DNA from: Oscillospiraceae bacterium
Lineage (GTDB): Bacteria; Bacillota; Clostridia; Oscillospirales; Acutalibacteraceae
Assembly: GCA_009779495.1 (NCBI GenBank)
Contig: WRED01000008.1
Coordinates: forward strand, 1-56,099
DNA length: 56,099 nucleotides
Direction: 5' to 3'
The notes beneath the pieces are model-generated. The model was not told where the DNA came from. It saw only the letters and a program-made list of their open reading frames with translations, and made no database searches. A program made the position numbers and the translations under genes. Shown piece by piece: positions 24,829 through 31,108 of this stretch (position 1 is its first letter; every line of letters begins with the position of its first letter).

Positions 24829-26069
24829 ATATTTTTGTTACTCCTGCACAAAAAATCGTCCAGCAGTTGTTCAACACAACTGTTTATGTCGATGTTCTCA
24901 ACTTCCATATCGCAAATACTTTTGTAGAGCGGCTCTCTTTTCGCGAGCATGTCAAAAAGCGCGTCCGTGCTTTTTGACAGCGGCCGCCCGTCGGTAGACA
25001 GCAGCCCGATGTCCCGTTTGACGTAGTACACACGGCCGTTTTGTGTCAACGGCAGACGGTTTTCCGCTTTCAGGACGCTTCCGCCGCCGCAGGCGATCAC
25101 CGCGCTGGTCAGCTTCCCGGCCTCAAAAACCGCCTCAGACTCGATACGCCGGAACTCTTCCTCGCCATCCTCGCGGATGATGCCGGGGACTTTCCGGCCG
25201 GTTCGTTCCTCGATCAGCGCGTCTGTGTCAACGAAAGGGCGACCCAGGCGGCCGGCAAGCTTGCGTCCGATAGAGGTTTTGCCGCTTCCCGGCATACCTA
25301 CCAAAATTACATTCTGCATTTTGGTTAAAACGCCGAAGATCACAGATTCCGTGACCTCCTCCGGGAAGCGCCGTCCGCTGAAAATTTCAGCGGCTCTCAC
25401 GCCTTGCGCGACGAGCATCGGCAGACCGTTCGCATAGCGGACGCCGCGCTGCCTTGCCGCGTCCAGCAGCGCCGTGGTCAGTGGATTGTAGATCATGTCC
25501 ATGACCGCGCCGCATCGCCCGAACATCGCGAGGTCGATGGGCGTTTTTCCGTTACCCGGGTACATTCCCACAGGAGTGGTGTTGACGATAACATCCGCGT
25601 CGGCATGGCGGTGCAGGTTCTCATAGTTGTTTTCACCGTTGCGCGAAACCACGACGACCTCACGCGCGCCCTGACCGGCGGCGACCGCGCGCGCCGTCAG
25701 GCTCGTCCCGCCGCTGCCTAAAATCAGAACCTTTTGTCCACCGAAAGATATCCCGGCCCGTTCGGCGCAATACAGGAAGCCCGCGTAATCGGTGTTGTAA
25801 CCTTGCAGGCTTCCGTTTCTGTTCAGCAACGTATTGACGCAGCCGATCTTTCGCGCCGCTTCGTCCAACGTGTCGCACGCGCGGTACGCGAGAACCTTAT
25901 ACGGTATGGTGACGTTTACGCCGCTGAATTCGCGCCGCTTCAAAAAGTCCGTACATTGCGGTTCGGACAGCTCGAACAGCCCGTAATCGCAGTCCCAGAT
26001 CAGCTTGTGGATTAAAGGCGAAAAGCTGTGGGCGAGCTTTTCGCCGACAAGTCCGTAGATTTGATTCAT
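24825..26069 (-). CDS. Bifunctional shikimate dehydrogenase / shikimate kinase
   Basis: 414 residues that join two consecutive shikimate-pathway enzymes. The first about 250 are shikimate dehydrogenase (AroE): GEKLAHSFSPLIH, NVTIPYKVLAYR with catalytic Lys58, GYNTDYAGF with Asp94, and the NADP-binding LILGSGGTSLTA. From about 252 a shikimate kinase (AroK) follows: P-loop VGMPGSGKTSIGRKL (258-265), FVDTDALIEE, FRRIESEAV and CGGGSVLK, then the lid RPLS. All key residues are present, so both activities should be intact. The ribosome site AAGGTG sits immediately outside the terminal sequence of a MITE-like repeat. The gene heads the tight operon that includes aroQ. Confidence 0.95.
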   Translation of the reverse strand: MNQIYGLVGEKLAHSFSPLIHKLIWDCDYGLFELSEPQCTDFLKRREFSGVNVTIPYKVLAYRACDTLDEAARKIGCVNTLLNRNGSLQGYNTDYAGFLYCAERAGISFGGQKVLILGSGGTSLTARAVAAGQGAREVVVVSRNGENNYENLHRHADADVIVNTTPVGMYPGNGKTPIDLAMFGRCGAVMDMIYNPLTTALLDAARQRGVRYANGLPMLVAQGVRAAEIFSGRRFPEEVTESVIFGVLTKMQNVILVGMPGSGKTSIGRKLAGRLGRPFVDTDALIEERTGRKVPGIIREDGEEEFRRIESEAVFEAGKLTSAVIACGGGSVLKAENRLPLTQNGRVYYVKRDIGLLSTDGRPLSKSTDALFDMLAKREPLYKSICDMEVENIDINSCVEQLLDDFLCRSNKNI

Positions 26070-26076
26070 GGTTCAC

Positions 26077-26248
26077 CTTGTATTGATGCAAAAGTTTATT
26101 GTATTTGGCAATTAAACCCCTCCGGCGCTGCGCGCCACCTCCCCTTGCAGGAGAGGCAGTGGTTGCCGGACACTCAAGCCTCCCCTAAAAGGGGAGGTGG
26201 CGCGCAGCGCCGGAGGGGTTAAGTAAATCAAAGTCAATACATAAAATT
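26077..26248. repeat. MITE-like palindromic repeat, copy 2
   Basis: Terminal sequences CTTGTATTGATG (left) and CAAAGTCAATACA (right) flank two GC-rich inverted units. The core contains ACCCCTCCGGCGCTGCGCGC and its inverted copy at about 26195-26220. It separates aroE-aroK from the GH27 gene. Its left end touches the aroE-aroK ribosome site. Confidence 0.85.
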
Positions 26249-26256
26249 CATGGTTC

Positions 26257-27978
26257 CTAACGACTTTCGACAATATAAACTTTCACGCCGTGCGGCGGAA
26301 CCGTCGCTTCCAAGTCCCCGCGCACCATTTGCTCCGTTTTGTCCCACAGCTCAAAGCACCTGTACTCGTCCGTGATCGGAAGCTCCGCGTAGGACTGGCA
26401 CGCGATGGAGCGCAGATTGACCTTCATGTCGCGCTCCTCGCCGCCCTTGTTGAAAAAGCACAGCGCGATCCTCTTGCCCTCAAGCGGCTTTACCAGAATA
26501 TCGGAGACGACAGCCGTACGAAAGCGCCTGCACTGCTTGCCGAGCGGATCCTGGTCCACCGCGATCAGATCCCTATTCGTGACGATTTTCAGCGTTTCGT
26601 TGTCCTCGTCAACCGTTCCGTCGTCGCTTACGAACGCGCGGATGTCGTTACCCAAAATCAGCGGCGCGGCCATCATGCACCACAGTGTGAAATGCGTTTT
26701 ATTCTCCTCATATGTCAGCGAGCCGTTGCCGACCTCCAGCATATCGGGGTCGTTAAAGCCGCCGGCACCCGCGTACCCGTGCAGCTTGACGTTGATCTCG
26801 TATATGCCTAAAACGGACGCCCAGAACGGCTTTATGTCCATGGTCGTGCGCCAGAGGTTGCCCGCTTGGCGTCCCCACTGCCACGGGAAATTAAGGCCCC
26901 ATTCGCAGATGGAGTAACAAATTTTGCGCTCGGGCTCACCGGTCTTTTCGGCGTACTCTTTCGCCGCGCGGACAAGCTCGCGTCCCATGTTTGTGTACTG
27001 GAGGGCCGCGCTGTCACGGCGCGAAGCCACGGGGTTATGCAGCTTAATGCCGTTTGTACCCGCTTCCAGCCCGATCATAATCTGATGGCGTCCGGCCTTT
27101 GAAAGCGCTATGGTAGGCGGCACGGTCGTCGAATATTTTTTGCTGCCGTTGACAAGTATCTCAATGTATTTATTCGCGCTGCTCTTTTTGCGCATACACA
27201 GCGTCAGGACGTACTCGCCTTTTTCGGGTACATTCACGTAAAACTCAGCGGAACCGAGGTTCCCTGAAAGCCCCGCGACGTACTTGCCCGTCGCCATTTT
27301 TGTATCCTCGACGACACGCGCCGCGCCTTTCAGGATCGCTTGCTCCGCCGTCACCTCGGCCTCCTGAGCCATGCCCTTCTTCCAAACCGTGATCTTTTCG
27401 ACGCAGGGCGCCCTTTGCGGTATCGGCCGGTTGTGACAAAAGTCGTACTTGAAATATTCGATGCCCCACTCAGCTAACGTATCCGCGTCAATGGCTTCGC
27501 GTCCAAGGCTCGCGGGCATATCCTCGCAGGTGAAAGTGCCGTTGGAGCTGTAGATGCCGAGCTTCATGCCGAGCCTGTTCACGTCCTCGCGTAGCTTTTT
27601 AATGCCCGACGGGAATGTGTGCAGGTCGGCCTGGAGCCTGCCCTGTTCGTCGCGCATAGAGGACTGCCAGCAGTCGTCGATGTTGAGGTAAATATACCCG
27701 GCGTCCACCAGCCCGCATTTTTTCATCGCGGCGCCGATGTCGTAGATGACCTCCTCGGAAATCCTGTTGCGGAAAAAGTTCCAGCTTGCCCAGCCCATCG
27801 GCGGGGTCAGGGCGACGCCGTTTGAGTAGTTTTCCTCCACGGGCACGGTCAGCTTCGCCGCGTTTGCGACGCGCTTGCCCACGCGGCCCAGGTCGATCAT
27901 TTTTTTGTAGTGCGCGGCTCCGGCGGCGGCGGCCAGCCCGGCGGCGATGCCAGCGGCGATGATATTTTTGCGTTTCAT
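26257..27978 (-). CDS. GH27 alpha-galactosidase with internal carbohydrate-binding-like insert
   Basis: 573 residues with a ribosome site CAGGAGAGG. The N-terminus has an Ala/Gly-rich hydrophobic segment (about 6-24) that is either a signal peptide or an anchor. GH27 barrel motifs follow: LTPPMGWASWNFF, YIYLNIDDCWQ, KLGIYSSNGTFTC and the nucleophile Asp in WGIEYFKYDFCHN. The acid/base Asp is in GGFNDPDMLEVGNG, followed by HFTLWCMMAAPLILGND. Between about residues 180 and 310 lies an insertion (EKGEYVLTLCMRKKSSANKY and GRHQIMIGLEAG) that looks like a beta-sandwich binding module interrupting the barrel. Such enzymes remove terminal alpha-galactose from oligosaccharides or galactomannan. Confidence 0.93.
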   Translation of the reverse strand: MKRKNIIAAGIAAGLAAAAGAAHYKKMIDLGRVGKRVANAAKLTVPVEENYSNGVALTPPMGWASWNFFRNRISEEVIYDIGAAMKKCGLVDAGYIYLNIDDCWQSSMRDEQGRLQADLHTFPSGIKKLREDVNRLGMKLGIYSSNGTFTCEDMPASLGREAIDADTLAEWGIEYFKYDFCHNRPIPQRAPCVEKITVWKKGMAQEAEVTAEQAILKGAARVVEDTKMATGKYVAGLSGNLGSAEFYVNVPEKGEYVLTLCMRKKSSANKYIEILVNGSKKYSTTVPPTIALSKAGRHQIMIGLEAGTNGIKLHNPVASRRDSAALQYTNMGRELVRAAKEYAEKTGEPERKICYSICEWGLNFPWQWGRQAGNLWRTTMDIKPFWASVLGIYEINVKLHGYAGAGGFNDPDMLEVGNGSLTYEENKTHFTLWCMMAAPLILGNDIRAFVSDDGTVDEDNETLKIVTNRDLIAVDQDPLGKQCRRFRTAVVSDILVKPLEGKRIALCFFNKGGEERDMKVNLRSIACQSYAELPITDEYRCFELWDKTEQMVRGDLEATVPPHGVKVYIVESR

Positions 27979-28010
27979 GGGTATCCTCTCCTGTATTGTA
28001 TTTTATTTTT

Positions 28011-28206
28011 CAGTTGTTTTAGACCTTTGTATTGATGTGAAAGGTTGTTGTGTCAGGCGATGAAACCCCTCCGGCGCATTCGCGCCACCTCCCCTTGCAG
28101 GAGAGGCAGTGGTTGCCGGTCGCTCAAGCCTCCCCTGCAAGGGGAGGTGGCACGCAGTGCCGGAGGGGTTGGAAATAAAAATCAATACAAAAGCCTAAAA
28201 GAGTTT
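28011..28206. repeat. MITE-like palindromic repeat, copy 3
   Basis: This is the best-preserved copy. The left terminal sequence TTTTAGACCTTTGTATTGAT and the right ATCAATACAAAAGCCTAAAA are inverted copies. Inside are inverted GC-rich arms (ACCCCTCCGGC, CTCCCCT) and their complements. It lies between the kinase-like gene, whose stop codon it touches, and GH27. Confidence 0.88.
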
Positions 28207-28208
28207 TT

Positions 28209-28823
28209 TTAACGGTAAAGTCCAAAATATTCCGCAATGATATCCGCTGTTTGCTCAACCGTCGAATTGTCATCCCAGACAATTTGTTTTACGCCATAGG
28301 GGTTAGTTCTGCGGGGGTTATCGGGTTTGCCTTTTCCCCATACCGCATGTACCTTGCGAATAAGACTTTCCTTTTCATCTTCAGAAATATCACGGCAGCG
28401 AATTTCATTTTCATACCGTTTTATAAAATCATTCAAAGGTTTATCGTTGGAAATTACAACCGCGTGAGTTACAGCTTGGAAAATACTGTCAATATCAATA
28501 TCGTTTTCGCAGATTACCCCTTTGTGTTTTGCCGTAAGCTGAATCAAGTCCATGATAACCATCGGCGTATAATCATGTACGACTTCGCTTTCAAACTTCA
28601 TGGCGTTTTCAGGGTCAAGCGCAAAAAAATCCGATACATCACGGCATAATCCCGGTTGAAACTGAGGGGCGGCATTTTGGGAATGCTTATGCCGGTGTTC
28701 GCATGTGTGATATATGTAAAAGCCGTATCTGCGGCCAAGCTCATCCGCCGCAGCCACGCCGTCCCCCCATATAAAATAGACATTTTGCAACAGACGCTTC
28801 AAGACATTATCGGGTATTAACAT
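28209..28823 (-). CDS. Kinase-like protein with a degenerate P-loop
   Basis: About 204 residues from MLIPDNVLKRLLQNVYF (ATG 28821-28823), with GGAGGG eight bases upstream. Proteins with this N-terminal layout usually continue as a P-loop ('FI.GT..GGKTT') followed by 'LAE..GF..Y'. Here the corresponding stretch reads IWGDGVAAADELGRRYGFYIYH, without a GKS/T. The rest keeps an adenylate-kinase-like organisation (MDLIQLTAKHKGVICENDID, AVVISNDKPLNDFIKRYENE). If related, it has lost ATP binding or kept only a substrate-binding role. No function is assigned. Confidence 0.55.
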   Translation of the reverse strand: MLIPDNVLKRLLQNVYFIWGDGVAAADELGRRYGFYIYHTCEHRHKHSQNAAPQFQPGLCRDVSDFFALDPENAMKFESEVVHDYTPMVIMDLIQLTAKHKGVICENDIDIDSIFQAVTHAVVISNDKPLNDFIKRYENEIRCRDISEDEKESLIRKVHAVWGKGKPDNPRRTNPYGVKQIVWDDNSTVEQTADIIAEYFGLYR

Positions 28824-28847
28824 CTTTAATCCCTCCATTTGTTCATA

Positions 28848-29483
28848 TTAAGCTTTCTTACCAAAGCTGATTTTATTCTCTGTCCTGTTTTTCAGCCGCA
28901 CAATATTCTGCCTGTGGGTAAATATGAGTATCGCCGCCACGGCCGCGCCGAACGCCGTTTTGTAAAGCGCGGGCTCGCCACGTAAGAAAAGCGTCAGATA
29001 CATAACAGCGGGGATCAGCGCCGCGCTGGCGACCGAGCCTAACGAAATATACCGCGTCACAGCGACGATGACGATAAACAGCGCAAGCAGTACCAGCGCG
29101 CCCAGCGGCTCAACCGCCAGCAAAACGCCCAAAGCCGTCGCGACGCCCTTGCCGCCCCTGAACCTGAAGTACACGGGGAAGATGTGGCCCAATATCACAA
29201 AAAGTCCCGCGCCCAAAACGACGGACCAGTCGCAGACGCCGTTTTTATCTACGGTCAGCCGCCGTGAAAGCAGTATAACCGCCGCGCCCTTGGCCATGTC
29301 GCCGAAAAAAACCGCGAGCGCCGAAAGCTTTCCGAAGCTACGGAGCATATTCGTCGCGCCGGCGTTGCCGCTGCCCATGCCGCGAACGTCCTTTTTGAAT
29401 ACATACTTTGAAATGATGATGCCGAAGTTGATACCGCCCACGAGGTATGCCGCGGGCCAGAAGAGATAGCGTAAATAATACAA
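28848..29483 (-). CDS. plsY: Glycerol-3-phosphate acyltransferase (acyl-phosphate dependent)
   Basis: 211 residues with about five membrane segments. PlsY transfers an acyl group from acyl phosphate to glycerol 3-phosphate, the first step of phospholipid synthesis. The family motifs are present: VRGMGSGNAGATNMLRSFG, GDMAKGAAVILL and FRGGKGVATALGVLLA. The start appears to be a TTG (29481-29483, MYYLRYLFWP) with GGGAG about 11 bases upstream. A basic C-terminus follows the last helix. It is probably transcribed toward the kinase-like gene and diverges from the small-RNA promoter at 29535. Confidence 0.93.
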   Translation of the reverse strand: MYYLRYLFWPAAYLVGGINFGIIISKYVFKKDVRGMGSGNAGATNMLRSFGKLSALAVFFGDMAKGAAVILLSRRLTVDKNGVCDWSVVLGAGLFVILGHIFPVYFRFRGGKGVATALGVLLAVEPLGALVLLALFIVIVAVTRYISLGSVASAALIPAVMYLTLFLRGEPALYKTAFGAAVAAILIFTHRQNIVRLKNRTENKISFGKKA

Positions 29484-29534
29484 AGAAAAAGCGCTCCCAA
29501 ATATATTTCTTCGTATATTTTAACACAAAAAAGC

Positions 29535-29563
29535 TTGACAATTCAAATTACGTTGTGTATACT
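29535..29563 (+). promoter_or_regulatory. Promoter of the candidate antitoxin RNA
   Basis: TTGACA (29535-29540) and TATACT (29558-29563) are separated by 17 bases on the plus strand. No protein gene follows in this direction before the terminator at 29621-29657. Confidence 0.85.
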
Positions 29564-29569
29564 GTGAGT

Positions 29570-29662
29570 GTAAAAGGTGGCGTAGCCGCAGACGGTTGCC
29601 CCTAAAAAGAGAACGGATGAAAATAACCGCTGACTTTGTGAGGGCTAGCGGTTATTTCCTTT
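29570..29662 (+). ncRNA. Candidate type I antitoxin small RNA
   Basis: The RNA expected from the promoter at 29535-29563 is about 90 bases and ends in the hairpin AAATAACCGCT / AGCGGTTATTT (29621-29657) followed by CCTTTTAT. Its 5' part (about 29576-29598) carries GGTGGCGTAGCC and GCAGACGGTTG. The same sequence, with small insertions, begins the convergent toxin leader on the other strand (29752-29781). The two RNAs overlap tail to tail across the terminator. This is the layout of the par/Fst class of type I toxin-antitoxin loci. Confidence 0.65.
29621..29660. terminator. Shared bidirectional terminator of the toxin-antitoxin pair
   Basis: An 11-base perfect stem, AAATAACCGCT (29621-29631) and AGCGGTTATTT (29647-29657), with a 15-base loop. 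T-rich sequence follows in both directions. The toxin stop codon (29652-29654) is inside the stem. Confidence 0.8.
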
Positions 29663-29723
29663 TATGGCTAAGGATACGGTCCAGCAATATCATGACTACG
29701 ATAAGCAGGATTATGTACTCCAT
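29652..29723 (-). CDS. Candidate type I toxin, 23-residue hydrophobic peptide
   Basis: The peptide is MEYIILLIVVMILLDRIL followed by SHKRK: one membrane helix with a short basic tail, typical of Fst/Ldr-type and 'holin-like' type I toxins that damage the membrane. The ATG follows GGTGG at eight bases. That ribosome site is held in a small hairpin (CCACC-6-GGTGG, 29732-29747), as is usual for toxins whose translation is repressed. It has its own promoter and ends in the shared terminator. It is too short for routine gene calling, so it is probably absent from annotations. No homologue search was possible. Confidence 0.7.
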   Translation of the reverse strand: MEYIILLIVVMILLDRILSHKRK

Positions 29724-29785
29724 GAGCCTCACCACCTTTCGGGGTGGGAAACAACCGTCCGCGACTGCGGGCTGACGCCACAAAC

Positions 29786-29814
29786 AGTATAAGTTATCAC
29801 GCGAAAAATGTCAA
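29786..29814 (-). promoter_or_regulatory. Promoter of the toxin transcript
   Basis: TTGACA (29809-29814) and TATACT (29786-29791) are separated by 17 bases on the minus strand. Both boxes and the spacing are identical to the antitoxin promoter, and the leader begins about seven bases downstream. Confidence 0.85.
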
Positions 29815-29850
29815 TAGACTTCTATTACTTTTAAGGAACGGTTCACGTTT

Positions 29851-30330
29851 ATGGAACAAAAAATTGATCTCTCGCTTATCGATGGCATCATCGGACATTA
29901 CAGGGACATACCCGGCAGTCTCATTACCGTTTTGCAAAAGGCCCAGGCCGTCTACGGCTATCTGCCGCACGGCGCGCTGACGTACATTTCACAGCGGATG
30001 AATATCCCGCCTGCAAAAGTGTTCGGCGTCGCGACGTTTTATACGCAGTTCCGCTTTGAGCCGGTCGGCAGGTACCTCATCATGCTGTGCAAGGGCACGG
30101 CCTGCCACGTCAACGGCGCGGAGATGATCGAAAAAGCCATCGCCGGGGAATTGGGCATAGCTGACGGCGAAACGACGGGCGACGGGCTGTTCACGCTGAA
30201 AAACGTCGCGTGCCTGGGCTGCTGTTCGCTGTCGCCGGTGATGATGGTCAACGAGGAGACGTATGGCAGCTTGACGCCGGAAAAGACACGGAAAATTTTA
30301 GCGGAGCTGCGAGGGAGGATTCGCGAATGA
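29851..30330 (+). CDS. NuoE/HndA-like thioredoxin-fold 2Fe-2S subunit
   Basis: 159 residues of the NADH dehydrogenase 24-kDa family. It passes electrons between the NuoF-like flavoprotein and partner proteins through a single 2Fe-2S cluster. The helical N-terminus has SLITVLQKAQAVYGYLP and VFGVATFYTQFRF. The four cluster cysteines are in LCKGTACHVNGA (two) and NVACLGCCSLSPVMMVN (two of the last three). Its stop codon overlaps the ATG of the next gene. The NuoF-like partner is 780 bases downstream, so the pair is separated by a lipoprotein gene. It could serve a bifurcating or NAD-linked redox complex. Confidence 0.92.
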   Translation: MEQKIDLSLIDGIIGHYRDIPGSLITVLQKAQAVYGYLPHGALTYISQRMNIPPAKVFGVATFYTQFRFEPVGRYLIMLCKGTACHVNGAEMIEKAIAGELGIADGETTGDGLFTLKNVACLGCCSLSPVMMVNEETYGSLTPEKTRKILAELRGRIRE

Positions 30331-31079
30331 AAAAAACTACATCTATTTTGTTAATAGCCGTCTGTCTGCTGCTTTCCGCCTGCGGCAGTGAAATTGACGC
30401 GGAAAAAGCGCGGCTCACAGCGGAATTTCTCACTCTCGATAACGGACTTGAGGCGTTGAAAACTCTTTTTTGGGGAGCGCATGGATGGCACTTGTATTCA
30501 AGCGGCGACTACCTGTTCGCCGCGTACGGCGATTATTTGGTTCGCTATGACATAACCGAAAACAGGGTTGACAGCGTGGTCAAATACGCCCAGCCGGAAT
30601 ACTGGTGGTGTTCCACGTCAATTTCGCCCGACGGTGAAACGGTTATAGCCAAAGCGGGGAATCATCCCGACTATGACGATTGGACAAATCAGGTTTTCAT
30701 TGATTTCAAGCAAGAAACCTGTAAATCGGTTCCGGATGATTTTGAATTGCCAGAAACGGCAAACCCGCATCTTCTATATCGGCTCGAAAAAGAATTTAAC
30801 GGGGAAAACCTGTTTTTCAAGCTGTATGCTTCGGATGAAGATATAGTTGGCAAGGAGATCAGATCTGTGCCGCAATACACGGTTTCCATAAGCGAATGCG
30901 TGCCGATAGACGGGAGCCGCCTTGGCATTATCATGGGTTCAAGCGAGGAAGCCAACGGTTATCTTGGTTATGACAAATTCGCGGTGATTGATATCGCGCG
31001 GGATGAAATCATACAGGAGTGCATGATTAACGAGTGGGACGACGTTGGGCGTGAATATTTGGAAGAACACTATTCCTAA
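30327..31079 (+). CDS. Lipoprotein inside the nuo-like gene group
   Basis: 250 residues from the ATG at 30327, which overlaps the nuoE-like stop by four bases (ATGA), so it is translationally coupled. The signal peptide MKKTTSILLIAVCLLLSACG ends in a lipobox LSAC, so the mature protein is attached to the outside of the membrane. The mature part is beta-rich, with Tyr/Trp repeats (YLVRYDITENRVDSVVK and STSISPDGETVIAKAG) suggestive of a propeller-like fold, although I see no clear repeat number. I do not recognise a family. It sits between two cytoplasmic redox subunits, which is unexpected. Confidence 0.75.
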   Translation: MKKTTSILLIAVCLLLSACGSEIDAEKARLTAEFLTLDNGLEALKTLFWGAHGWHLYSSGDYLFAAYGDYLVRYDITENRVDSVVKYAQPEYWWCSTSISPDGETVIAKAGNHPDYDDWTNQVFIDFKQETCKSVPDDFELPETANPHLLYRLEKEFNGENLFFKLYASDEDIVGKEIRSVPQYTVSISECVPIDGSRLGIIMGSSEEANGYLGYDKFAVIDIARDEIIQECMINEWDDVGREYLEEHYS

Positions 31080-31108
31080 TCATATGTATACAAAAGCGAG
31101 GAAAGATC

